From Xiphophorus maculatus (lineage: Eukaryota > Chordata > Actinopteri > Cyprinodontiformes > Poeciliidae), in the NCBI RefSeq assembly GCF_002775205.1, contig NC_036445.1:22424953-22488952 (forward strand): a stretch of 64,000 nt of DNA, in the 5' to 3' direction. The position numbers were made by a program, and so were the translations under genes. Of the stretch, positions 12,001 through 23,700 are shown in pieces. The stretch's first letter is position 1. The number at the start of each line of letters is the position of its first letter. Under the pieces are notes generated by a model that made no database searches, was not told the origin of the DNA, and saw only the letters and a list, made by a program, of their open reading frames with translations.

Positions 12001-14742
12001 TTATGCCTGCATGCTTGACCAGGTATTTCAACAGTCTGTCAAATACATGGTAAACATGCGTGATAGGTTTGAAACAGTACGGGTACATTCGGATGAGGTC
12101 AGAGATTGAGCTGCTTGAACCATGCATGGGGTCAGCAGGAGGTGCAAAAAACTTTGAGAGAGCACTTGGGGATTGTGCAATTTATTTCTTCCGACTCAAG
12201 CATGAACTGCAATGTTGGAGACTGAGGAACAGTAGACTGAAGGGAGCTAAATAAACAGTTTATTTTAAGCCAGAAAATGTGTTTCAGTCTTATGTACATT
12301 TGCTTAAAAGTGCTCAGCACAAATGGAGGTTATAACAACAGCAATATTTTCTGATGTTTCAGCAGTAGTGTAGGCTGGCTTTTGGCAAGCAGGGGGTAAA
12401 AGTTTTTGAATTAGGATTTAGGATGCTGTTTTGACATACAGTGCTATATTTCTTTACACCCTCTGGAGTTAAATCTGGACTTGTACATGTCTATAAACTG
12501 CTATTAAAGTACTAAATATGCTTTTCAAGAAGCATAAAGCACCACATATAAGATTTACAGTCACCCTTCCTTTGAATTACTCTCTCAAAATGGAAAATAA
12601 GTAATTGAATCTCCCCAGGTGGTCTTCACCAACTGCTGTTGTACAGTGATCATGCTCTCATTCATGAAGTCCTTCAAGCTTGTCTTGAGTAAGTGATTGA
12701 GGAGCTGCGCATGTTTACTCAGTGTACTTGTGTTGTGTTGTTCCAGCTGGTCTGCAGGGGAGTGGGGGGCATGCAGCCAGAGCTGCGGAGGAGGGGAGCA
12801 GACACGGCAGGTTCAATGTGTCCAGAAAACCAGTCAAACCAATGCAGAGACCCTGGCAGATTCTCAGTGTCCACATTCAGCCCCGGCAACGAGGCAAACC
12901 TGCAACACACACAGCTGCCCACCAGTCTGGAGCGCTGGGCCATGGTCTCAGGTGAGTATGTAAAATATAACATTCACTGAGAAAAACTTTTTTTTTTGAC
13001 AGATGTCTGTGAATATAAAGAAATTTTCTTGTAGCATAAAGCTTTAGTCCACATAATGTCTGCACTTAGTACTCCTGCGCAGTACTAAGGAGTAGTACTG
13101 CACTAATAAAAATAACATGGCTATTGTTTGATGAACCTACTTTCTTACATTTGTGATGGTGACAAGCTCAGAAGAACTCCTATCTTTTGGTCACGGATAA
13201 AATCTATATCTGATTAAAGTTTTCCATTTATTGCCACGTGATCTTAAATAGCACACATAGCATGTTCATGCTGCTTTGCGTTTGGCAGTGCTCACTCAAG
13301 TGTGGCCATGGCCTGAAGAAGAGGAGCGTGCTGTGTACGAGCAGCAACCCAGGTGCTCAGATTCACACGCTACCTGACAGCGAGTGTGCAGGCCTGCAGA
13401 AACCTGCCACTCAAGAATCCTGCTTCATCAAACGCTGTCAGAAACAACGTAAGACCCAGTGGTTTGTCTCCACATGGCAAGAGGTAAGGCAACAGTACAA
13501 TGGCAATGATTTTTAGAACGTTCTTTAGATTGTTGTATTTGTTCACAAACTTTGTTAATTTTGTGCTGATGTGGTCTGTTGCTTCTCTCTGTGATTTGTT
13601 GTGGCTGTTCAGTGTTCAGCAACATGTGGCCGGGGTTATCAGGCACGCTTCATCAAGTGTGCTGAGAAGGTGTGTATTGTATGTGTTTAGTTTAGTGAGC
13701 AACAAAATTGCCACTGCCGTGTTTAAGTTCACTCGCCATGAACATTATTGAAAATGACCCTACTTACATGTCACTTTTCATAACAAAGAACACTGCAGGA
13801 AAGTACAGAGAACTTACTGCCAAAAAGTGCCACCATGTCCCCAAGCCCAAAGTGGAACTTCAAAGGCCCTGCATCCTGGCTGAGTGTCCTACCCGCACTA
13901 CTCCACCACTCTACCGATGGAGGACGCCTCATCACCTCTACCCACCTCAGCCTCTCCCTCAAGCTGCACCATCACCAGAGTGGGACTCGTCTCCTTGGTT
14001 TCATGTAAGATGACATAAAGATTAGAAACGGACTGATCAAAGTTTGGTATCCAAATTTTGATTTGCTTCTATGGATCATTGTCTTAAAATAGCTAACCCC
14101 AAGTCTCCTTCAGTCAGTAATAAAGCCCACTCTGAAGAGCAGGACTTGACATTGTTGGCATATTGGTGTTCACTGATTTGAAAAAGATCTGAATTTTCTT
14201 TGAAATCTTATGATCAGTTGGTCATTAATCAGGGCTGATTTAATGAGAATCCAATTTAGTAAATCTCTAATATAAATGTGTTTTGCAAATGAGCAGTTGA
14301 TGATTAACAAGAGACAAGACAGTAAAGGCCTTGTACTTGGTGCAATTGTCTACTTTGTTTTGTTCATTTTAAGGGACTTCTTTTCTTGCACAGTGCTCAG
14401 TAACATGTGGAGGAGGGGTGCAAGTCAGGACAGTGCAGTGTCAGATCCAGGGAAAGCCTGCTATTGGCTGTGTCCTCCATCTTCGACCCTCATTGTCTCA
14501 AGCCTGCAACACAAACTTCTGCCCACAACCAGAGAAGAAAGGTACTAAAGCCCTAATTTATTAACCTTTCCTACAATGTGACAGAAACATTGAACAATTC
14601 GTTTTCTATTTTTGTGTTTTCCACAGATGTGGCTTGTAGGGATTACTTCAACTGGTGCTATCTTGTGCCTCAACATGGAGTCTGCAACCACAAGTTCTAT
14701 GGCAAGCAATGCTGCCACTCCTGTTCAAATTCCAACCTATAA
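1..14742 (+). CDS. adamts16: ADAMTS16-like metalloprotease, C-terminal TSR repeats and PLAC domain (5' part off window)
   Basis: Coding exons seen: 1-89 (partial), 1331-1457, 12747-12951, 13289-13483, 13613-13669, 13789-14004, 14394-14541, 14627-14742. All junctions are GT-AG and the phases join without a break. The first exon reads YTWAIVRSHCSATCAGG, the start of a thrombospondin type 1 repeat (TSR). Further TSRs begin WSAGEWGACSQSCGGG, WSAGPWSQCSLKCGHG, WFVSTWQECSATCGRG and PWFHCSVTCGGG. The last exon encodes a PLAC domain with six cysteines (CRDYFNWCYLVPQHG, then FYGKQCCHSC) and a stop at 14740-14742. The signal peptide, propeptide, zinc protease domain and disintegrin domain lie upstream of the window. 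ADAMTS proteases are secreted and process extracellular matrix; the TSR/PLAC tail is thought to serve matrix and substrate binding. ADAMTS18 is the close paralog; I prefer adamts16 because ice1 and tent4a follow as in human 5p15. Enzymatic activity cannot be judged from this part. Confidence 0.9.
90..1330. other. adamts16 intron, no further feature seen
   Basis: Runs from the donor at 90 (gtatgt) to the acceptor ending at 1330. AT-rich, with no conserved reading frame, RNA gene or clear repeat that I can recognise. Confidence 0.6.
5965..6785 (-). mobile_element. Decayed Tc1-like DNA transposon fragment
   Basis: The text resembles a very common teleost Tc1-like element read antisense to its transposase. 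Landmarks are an end-like segment at about 5965-6090, the phrase around 6200-6240 matching the helix-turn-helix region (complement), the stretch 6385-6460 with the GTTCCTTGG/TCTTCAGGATG landmark, and 6650-6780 near the other end with 'cacgccacacttttcag'. It has internal deletions and many substitutions and no intact reading frame. The family match is from memory. Confidence 0.6.
9712..10290 (-). mobile_element. Decayed Tc1-like DNA transposon fragment
   Basis: Begins with 'agtatttatagcccttgaac', the terminal-type sequence of the same Tc1-like family as the fragment at 5965-6785. It continues through landmarks such as 'ttacagctgcaagtctttt' (about 9902) and 'gtctctaccaactttgcaca' (about 9929), then 'aaatcattccattgtggctc' (about 10081). 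The middle and far end are truncated. The transposase would be on the - strand and is broken. Confidence 0.65.
11388..11845 (+). pseudogene. Internally deleted Tc1-like transposase relic
   Basis: Starts with a terminal-repeat-like sequence (actcactgcccgatttatta, then ggtgcacctgttc). It then carries scattered transposase fragments on the + strand: the 'ctcagattggtttcttgaac' segment, and near 11675-11720 a frame reading PPQSPDLYPMERLWE. That motif covers the region of the third DDE/D catalytic residue in Tc1 transposases. The end matches '...ttctgaaggccaaaaggg'. Most of the transposase is deleted and the frame is broken, so it is inactive. It belongs to a different Tc1 family from the two upstream relics. 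Confidence 0.75.
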
Positions 14743-16115
14743 CCATTCAAAGCAACTGTCGGTGGTACATATGTAGCTGAATAGTCAACGGACTATATTG
14801 ATGCCCATGCATGAAAAGATATGTTTTTGTCATAAGCATGTGGCAAGCACTGAAAAAGGTTTAAACACGCAAAGGAGATGTTGTGGCTTTGGTTCTCTTT
14901 GTGATGCCAGACATCTGAATGATGTCCGATTCTGACGCAAAGATTGGGATGCATTGGAGAACAGAATTCTGAGAAGGAAATATTAAGATGCAAGCTAATA
15001 GGAGAGATGGTTTCTACCTAGAAGATTCACAATCCCCTGGACAAAAAGCAACAAGATGAGGTTTTAAACACTGCAAGGCATCAACAAGTGTTATGGCGTC
15101 TTTCTTTATTGACTTGCAAAATACACAAGATGTTATGAGAAAAAAGGATGCTTTAAGGATGCATTTACAATTAAAAATGTAGCCAAATACTGACATAAAA
15201 ATATCCTGCGAAAAGTTAGAATTTCTGGAGTCAAGTACCTTTGAAAAACCAAACGTCATACATTAGAGAGCTATTTTGAAAGAAGACCTATCTGTGTGAA
15301 CTGGCCTTCATACTTAGTGGTGCTACAAGTTGTCACTTTGATTTCACAGAAACAGTGATATCCTTAGGATTCAGGACAGAATTGTGTTACATGTGTACAG
15401 TATTGTTTGTTTTATTTATTTGCTTTACAATACAGCATTGCTGAAAGACTGTATTATTAAGCTCTATACACACTCTTTCACAATACCTAAAGCTGTATAC
15501 TTTCATGTGTTTTGTCACATACTGACCAAACAACAACTTTTAGCCTTTCATTATATCCTAACTTGTGTTTAACATAAACAATTAAGTTAAATCTTCAATG
15601 GTAGCTTTGTTGGCATATTATTTAAATTGTCTTGCGACCTTTGATATGTCTTAAATATGGCACAGCAATGCATTACATATTACTATGGTCTGAAAGCAAT
15701 TAGGCAATAGTTAATGACTGTCTGACCTTTTGCATTTAAAATGAAATAACATCAACAGTTGTGTGCCATAACATGAGGTCTGATGTCATCCTGTTTAGCT
15801 GAAAGTGGGACTGAATGTATTCCTACAGGGAGTATAAACTTTGAATCTCTAAGTGGATAGATGCAATGTGGAGGAAAAACTCAGGAGAGAAATGTGAGCT
15901 CTTTAGTTGTATTTCTTTGGCTTATGTTTTAAACACTGCAGGGTGTTGTCACCTTGCCCTCATAATGGGTTGAAGTTTTTGTCTGTTTTTATCTTCGTCC
16001 CAGGGGCTAGACTGTTGTTTTGTACTGCGTAGTTTAATACTCTGCTTTTACCAGTTGGTTTTGACAATTGTATTTTAAGTTTGTAAAAAAAATAATAAAC
16101 ATGTTCCAGCTCTCT
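14743..16115 (+). other. adamts16: adamts16 3' UTR (inferred)
   Basis: This stretch follows the stop codon and shows no other gene. A canonical AATAAA at 16094-16099, followed by a T-rich stretch, is the likeliest poly(A) signal and defines the approximate end. The boundary is inferred, not observed. Confidence 0.5.
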
Positions 16116-19100
16116 CTTTGTCTCTTTAATTTTGAATTCCTGCAATTCACTGTATTTGTTCAGTGTGGCACACGTTGAACACATTAAACCCCCATGCTAT
16201 CTCGTTTTGCTTTGAAATACATAAATTATATGCACACATTCAGTTAATGCACAGATATTTTTTCCCATGGTCTTCATTTTTTGATCAACTGATGAGCAGC
16301 ATACTTGACTTTAAATGCAGTTTTGAGTCATTTGCCTACTCTGATTTTTGTCTCTTGAGATTTTAATCAGCAGTGTGTGTTTAATATATCCTGCTATTGC
16401 TTTAGGCTGAGGCTGACAGTGTGAGGCACAGTGCGCTGACTGATTGGGATCTTCCAAAATCATGCAAAGCTTTGGAAATACAATGCCATTGGTCTGTGAC
16501 ATTTTTATTTTAAAAAATATGTTTTCTGTTTGCACTGGTTTAAGCCTCTTGATGGGACTCAAACAATGTGATACTGGGGAAGAAATTTCCATACCAGAGT
16601 TTGTGTTCTCCAGCAAATCCCGAAACTGGGATAGTCCTAATGCTTAGATCTAGTTTTCAGCATGGTGGCTTGCAGACATCCAAGCCAGGACTCTGACTAA
16701 CAGAGATGCCAATGTGGTTTTGGGAATTTCAGCACCTATGACATATTGTGTCTGGAGTGGACCCTGCTTTTTCCTTATTTCAGCTCTAGTCAGAGAAACA
16801 CAGACGGTTAAAACAAAATAGCCATTGTCATCAGCCTGCAGGCAGTCATAAGGCCTTTAGATGAAGAGCGAGGCAGGAAGAGGAGAAGTATGAGATGACA
16901 GAATGTAGAAAGAAACAGTGGAAGGGGTAGATGGTGATGTCATAGACGAAGATGAATTAACCAGGAGGAGGCAATCTATGCACTAAAAAAGACATTTTCA
17001 TCTGTTCATCTGCTAAATTTTCTTTTGTGAAAAAAAAGAAAGGTTTTATTTCAAATTTGCTGACAAAGCAACGCAACTCTTCAAAGCGTAATACTCTGGC
17101 TAGCATGGCTATTGTTATTAAAACAGTTATTTCCAAATGCATTCCCTAGAGCAGGAATGCTCAGTTGTAGCTATGGTTGTCCTGTCACACATGTTTAAAA
17201 TGTTTCTTTGCCTGAACATTATTATTTTTGAATAAATTGGTCATGATAATGCAATAATCTCCATCCTAGAGAATATGGATTACTTGAACCACCTGAGACT
17301 TCCAAAAGGTCAAAAGTCCTAAATTCATCATATTCCTTGTCAGACATATTGAAAGCTTAAAGGGATAAAACAAAGCATCTCTGGATTATTATATCTAGCC
17401 TTTCTGTTATCTGCTAAAACAAGTCTCCTCTATACTGTAACCTGAAGGAAACACAGACATGTGTGGACGTGTCATAGAAAAGGCAGTATCGTTTATTTAG
17501 CCCTGTGCTGCTTCCATCGGCTTCATCTTTAAACACCTTATTGGTTCTGAAAACGTCTAACTTTGAGGTTTAGCTGGTGGTGTTATCACACTGTTGTTTT
17601 TGTATCTGGTGCGATTTACCTGAGTCATCCAATTCTTTCAGCAGCTAATTTGTAGAACTGCATACCTTTTTACCCTTAGTTAAATATCACTTCTGTAATT
17701 CCTTAACCTTTTAGAAAGTATTTCTTGTGACTTTTCTTATGCAGAGACTGTTCATAATCAGCCAAAAGGAAGAAAAATCAAAAACAACCACCCAAAAAGA
17801 AAGAGATGAGAAGGCTGAAGCATTTGTGTTTACTAAGAGATAGTGATCGGATAAAGGCTTCCTGTAGGTAACAAAGCTGACAGATACCAATCAGGCCACA
17901 TTCAAAATGCTACCTTACTCATGTCAGGTAGCACAACAGATTATCTGTAAGAGACAGACGGGAAGATAGGAAGCTTACACAGCACTCACCTTTCCACTTG
18001 AAAGAAGCTGGACTATCTCTAACAGCATCTGTTTGGAGAGAGAGGTGGCTCTTTAGCCTTCAGGCTATACTCAGAAGGTTCATCTGAAGTTACAGGCTTA
18101 TTATCATTCCATCAGGATGCAACTACAGCAAACCTGACAAACCTTCCACTCAAAACTTCAAGCAGAAAAAGCAACAGCAAGAAGAAAAGACAATGTGTCC
18201 CTTTATTTCTAAAATATGATTAACTCACATCCTAAATGATTTTGGGAAGTATTGGAAAATCTTAGTCTCAAAGGCAAAACTGTGCTAATACCAATTTCTT
18301 TTTGCAATATGTCACTTCCCTAACCACAAAGTTTGGGATTCTTTCATGCTAATACCCCTACAGTGATTGGATAGTATCGATGAAAATCTACATATGGCAA
18401 GGTTACAAAGACATGACTCACTTTCACAGACAATTCGGCCTTGAAATTTTCTCCACATTACCTACGTGAGTTGCACGTGAAAACAAAAATGTTAGATTCA
18501 CTTAATCTAGCTAGTCTCTATTAGGCTTAGCAATATGCTCTAATTTTAATCTTTGCATTATGAGCAGCTGATATCAAAACCCCAGGGACGGATGTTGATA
18601 AAACCAGCCTTTTGTACTGTCCTTTGAAAACTGTTATCAGAACAGAAATTAAGGTGTCTTATTTTCTTCTTGCAATGTCGCCCATCTGTTCTTCCTCTTC
18701 CCCAAGGTACTACTTTGCAGTATTCATAACATTAAGAACATGTCTCCTAGACAGTTTGCTGCTGTAGAGTACATCTAAATCAAATACTGTGGGAAATGTC
18801 TGGACCTGATTTTAAAAACCAAAAAAAAAAAAAAGACCAGGGATCATGAATCAAATTGTCTTTTGTCTTTGTGGGAAGGAAAAATTATGCAAAATAAGAA
18901 TGCCATAGACCTTATATTATAGTTGTTTAGTAACTGGAAATTACCTTCAGCTAGGCTTGTTTGCACATCTAAACACAAAGTGTTAGTCTTTCATTATAAT
19001 TCCATGCGATAATAGATCCTGTGTGTTTAGAAAGAGAGGTTGAGAGTTAGAGAAGGGCGTAAGCAATGCAATATCACCCTCTAATGGCAAAACAACACAT

Positions 19101-19805
19101 TTCAAATCAAAGGAACAATATATGGAACAAAATATGACTGGTATTTAGAAATGATCATGTAGACTAGAATTTACTTATAAACCAGAAGGCAGCATAAAGG
19201 TGGCTTCATTCTCATTTTTATGAAGCGTAAGGTTGGGGACACAAAGAAGGCTGTATTTTCTGAGAAGACTAAGAAGTGCCAGTCTATGAGTAAATCTGTT
19301 CTTCTACCACCGCTCCATGACAGTTTCCTCACCCAGAGCATCCTTTTGGGATTTGGTAGCAGCTCTATAGACAAAGAACAAGACCCAATAAAGAACAGAC
19401 CAAGAGTTGTCTTAAAAGTCTGCTGCCTATAGAAGACATGCCACATTTTTTCTACCATGCTCACAATCTTTTCAACATGTGTCCCTCTGGTTTATGCTTA
19501 ATGTCACAATAGTCCAAAACTTTTTTACCCCAGAGCCATCTTCAAAATGAAATTGAACTAAAAAAACAATACCAACATGCTGTAATTACAGGGCCAAACA
19601 GTTCTTTATGCATGTTCTAGTACAGACTTGAGAACACATCGAGAACTGTGCTTCTCACAGAACTGGTGAAGGATGAGTGAAGGAGCATAAAAATGGTAAA
19701 ATGTTTTTCAATTTTATCAGTGCTCTTTGGTATGCTGGACTCTCTATTTAGCTAAATGTAATTCGTCTGTTCTCGTAAAGGCAACACACAGTGTGGAAAA
19801 ATTAG
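16116..19805. other. Intergenic region, nothing recognised
   Basis: AT-rich spacer between adamts16 and the tRNA gene. The short open frames (for example near 16163-16650 and 19171-19464) show no family resemblance or splice logic. I see no transposon with clear ends. Confidence 0.5.
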
Positions 19806-19877
19806 TTCCCTGACCGGGAATCGAACCCGGGCCGCGGCGGTGAGAGCGCCGAATCCTAACCACTAGACCACCAGGGA
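19806..19877 (-). tRNA. tRNA-Glu (anticodon CTC)
   Basis: Read on the - strand, the 72 nt fold as a standard cloverleaf. The acceptor TCCCTGG pairs with the 3' end TCAGGGA, the D-arm holds the A box (GGTCTAGTGG), the anticodon loop reads CTCTCAC with anticodon CTC, and the T arm holds a perfect B box (GGTTCGATTCC). No intron. A run of five T immediately downstream (19797-19801 on + as A5) is a good Pol III terminator. The sequence agrees with the vertebrate tRNA-Glu-CTC that I remember, so I expect it to be functional. It stands alone between adamts16 and ice1, with no second tRNA in the window. Confidence 0.97.
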
Positions 19878-20730
19878 CAGTTGCTGCAAAAACACTCTCG
19901 ATATTTTTATCAGGTGACCTAGATGAAGTCTGGTACATGCAACAGGTACATGCGTTTCGCAGTATATTATTTGGTAGCATTTCTTTCATGTCGGCATGAA
20001 AACAGTCAACCATCATTATCGAATACTGCATAGTTAAACACAACCCGCAGCTACAGTTGCAGTATGTTCTTTATTTCGGTCTCATATTTTCTCATTCCAG
20101 TAAAACAATAAATATATAATAAATGAATCATTAGCTGACATTTTTTTCGAATGTATACCAGCGCCACAGAGAGATGTATTATATTATAGAACTGAAGAAT
20201 ACCGTTTGACACCAACATACTTTCCGCTGTTTCAATATAAAAGGTGAATCACTTTTTTTTTATCACTATGTCAAATTTAAGCGCCGCAACTTATAATGCA
20301 AACGGTAAAATGAAACTTAAATGCGGCCCCTACAGGGTACATGTTGAGTCGCAATCGTATCTTGTAGAGTCTTTCGCCACAACAAACTGCCTGAATGAAA
20401 ATACCACACCATAAAACAAATCTTAAACTCAGAGCTAGCACAAACACACAAAAAACATTAAACCTTTTTTACGGATGCTATTGTTGTTTTTATGCAATAA
20501 AAAGGAAGAATATACCTCATACAGAGGTATAATTAAGTGACAAATTTTACAGGCGTTTTCCGAAGCTCCTCAAGCTTGCAGGGTCCAAACGGGGGCCTTG
20601 ATCAACGTGGGAGACGCGAAAACGTGAAGTTGTTTTGGTCCTGTTTGGAATGTGTGACACCGACCGTTGATTCTTTGAAAGTCTGTTTATTAAGTACATT
20701 GTGCGTCGTTGTGGAAGTAGTGGTCCTGCC
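19878..20730 (+). promoter_or_regulatory. ice1: ice1 upstream region and probable 5' UTR/promoter
   Basis: The 200 bases before the ice1 ATG are richer in CpG than the surrounding DNA (for example 'gggagacgcgaaaacgtgaag' near 20609-20628), as expected of a housekeeping promoter. No TATA box is evident at a sensible distance. The transcription start cannot be fixed from sequence. The part nearest the tRNA is AT-rich and unremarkable. Confidence 0.4.
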
Positions 20731-23700
20731 ATGATGCCAGGAGACACTCAGGCCAAAACGGCGGCAATTGCCGCGGATGCGACAGTTGGGAGTTGTCAGA
20801 ACTGCTCTGTTTTGCACCAGGTTAGTCTTGGTTTCTTAGACAGGAAAGACTCTTTAAAGACTCTCTAGTCATTAACCACGTTAACGGTCTCAAATCTGAA
20901 TGTAGCATGTTGATGATTACACATACTTACACCTTTATATTTTTGTGTGTCTCTTATTTTGTTGAGCAGAGCCTAACGGAGTACGTCGCATCATTTCTTG
21001 CTCTGAAACAGAAAATAGCAGCTACCGAGTGAGTATCGGCTTCAAGATGAGTTGTCATGGTGACAACTCAGCCAAACGCAGATAAATCCGCTTACTTCAG
21101 GAGCCGAGATAAAAGTTTTAAAGGAATAAAAGATAGACTAAGCTTATCGTGACTAAATTGTTTCTATCTATTGTTATTGTTATTACATATGTTTCATTGC
21201 TTTCATAATTATAGCCAGAAAATAGACTTAAGGGGGAAAAAAAATAAATTCCATTCTGTTATTTGACTCAGTTAATCTCTATGCAGATAGTTTTACTTTG
21301 CACTTACTTAGCATTACTTAACATCTCAGAAGTAAAATAAACAAGTATGAACTTAAAAGCAGACAAAAAGCAAAACTTTAAAAAACAAAATGTAGAATAA
21401 AAGCATGCAAAAGAATTAATAACGAGTGAAAAACAGCTTTTACTATAACTCTTTTGATTGTTTCCTTAAATTTGATAAAAGCTTCAATTTTTTTCATTAC
21501 ATATCAATGTTTGCAGTGACTCCATCAGGCTTCGAGAGCAACTGGAGGAACTGCAGATGCGGTTGTTTACACTGGAGAAAAAGACAGCAGATTATGAATC
21601 CATACAGGCCGAACTGGAAGAGAAGACGGTAGATCTTATCTCTCCTCAAAAAAATAAAGAAAATAGTTTTCCTTAAATGAATCTGCCTTTTGCTTCTAAT
21701 GTACAAAACTTAACTCGCCTATATTTTTTCATTTTTATAGGGTGCACTTAAGGCCTATGAACAGCTGTCTGAAGACATGAACAAATTAAAGCAGGAAAAG
21801 AGCAACGTGTTGACTGAGTAAGTGACTGTTTTGATTGCAATTCCAGTTCCCCTACCCTTTGAAATTTTCCATATTGTGTCATGTGGCATACAGAAACTGG
21901 ATTGTATTTAACTGGGGTTGTGTCTGATTGATCACCATAAAGTAGTATTTGCTTGCATTCATTTGGGTGGAATATGTCAGACTTGTGATTTGTAAATTTA
22001 GGAGTGATATACCCCAAAAGACTTGCAGCGATAAGTGCAGCTATAAGGAAGTTGGATTAGGACTGAAAATAAACTCACTCTATAGATTTTATAATTTAAT
22101 TTTATTGAAAAAAAATACAAATCTGAATTCTCATGTCCTATCTATGCATTATTTTCTTCTGGTCTGTCACATAACATCCTAATAAAATAGAATATGAACA
22201 AAGGGGTCCAACAGTTATTTTGAGATATTGTTAGGGAGTATGGATAAAAGGGTCTCTGTCATGGTGAATAACTCACTGTAACTCTTCTTTTTTCTTAGGA
22301 ATGAAACTCTTAGAGATGAGCTGAAATGTTTGAAAGGTAAATTGCAGTTATTTTCAGTAAATTCTACTAAGATATTAACAGTATGCTAACTATTTCTTTG
22401 TGTGTGTTGAACTCTTAGATTTAACAGAAACACGGGGTCTTGAAAATGCACGTGTGAAAAGAGAGAAAGCAGCTGTTGAAAATGATTTATTAAAAACTCA
22501 GGTAAAACTTAAACAAACATCGAAAATTCATGATTATTTTACTGACCAAAACATCGATCTCCTCAATATCTTTGTAAACTTTTTTTTTTCAAATCAGGCA
22601 TCTTTAAAGGAATCTCAGGAACAAGCAAGGAATGTTGATAAATTGACAAAGGAGAATGCCATCATGACAAACATGTAAGAGTTCAGCTTGTTTTGTTACT
22701 GAAGAACAACTATTTCCATGCTACTCACACTTGGTGTGTATTTTTGTTGTCGTGGGTAATGGTTATGCAATGTCCTTTTCTGATTGACAGGAAGGATAGT
22801 CTGGAAAACAAAGTTAGCGTGCTCAAAGGTGAGATTTAGACGTTAGTATTTTCAAAAGTATTTTCTGACATGAGCTGAAACTTTATCTGCAGACTTTGTT
22901 GGTTGGAGACAGCTTGTTTTTTATTTTTTCTTTGGCGGGTTCTTAACTCTACTTCTTCTAAAATTATTTCAGACTCGATTTGTAAACAGAATTATCAAAT
23001 ATCTCAGCTGACCAATGAGAAGATTCTGCTTGAAAGGAACCTTAGTGACCTCCAGGTACAGTGAAAGCACTAAAGGGAACTGCAGACTTGGGGAGAAAGG
23101 GGTGGCAAATAGTCAAATTGACTGATTGTCTTTAAAATTTTCTTGTAGGCGAGACTGATAAAACTGGAAAGAGAAAGATGTAAAGGTACAGAATGCATAA
23201 CCTTTTTTTTATTATTCTTAATTTGTGATGGCGTCTCATTTTTACTGTTTATTGGGAATTAAGAAGCAAAACAAATGCATCATAGCGTTTGCTTAATTTT
23301 CGCTTATAAAGTAAATAAATATCCAACAAAAACATTGTAAATAATCTAATTGTGTCTTTAAAAAAAACAGACTATAGGAGCTCTACAACTCAAACAAGAG
23401 CAGAGCCAAAAGTTGACAAAGGTATGATGATGGCTCTTTTTATGATGATTCATTCGATTTGCATCATGACTAAGCCTAAAACCAAAATGAATTTTTCTTT
23501 GTAAAAAATCTCTCTACGTACTTTACAGGAAAGGTGCGACTGCTGCTGCAGAGTTTATGGGAATGTGTGGATTCAGAGCACGAGCAATCGTCAAACATAT
23601 CCATGTCACCTGGTGAGGTCATCATTAACACCTCTTCTGCACTTGTATGATAAAACAGAAATGCATGTCTTTTTATGTTCTCACAGTCTTGTTTGCCTTT

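Larger units (their letters stand above)
1458..12746. other. Long adamts16 intron (11.3 kb) with transposon debris
   Basis: The flanking exons join in phase (AG + C gives Ser: ...PAS|WSAGEW...), so no exon appears to be missing. The intron holds three decayed Tc1-like pieces near 5.97-6.79, 9.71-10.29 and 11.39-11.85 kb, homopolymer runs, and short palindromes. From 1458 to 5960 and from 6790 to 9710 I see no gene; the short open frames there have no recognisable family and no coding look. Confidence 0.65.

Noticed and set aside
13789..13799. Alternative acceptor for the fifth complete adamts16 exon after 'aacactgcag'
   Set aside because: It would break the frame. The acceptor after 'taacaaag' keeps phase 0 and gives NTAGKYREL, matching the human SGKYREL.
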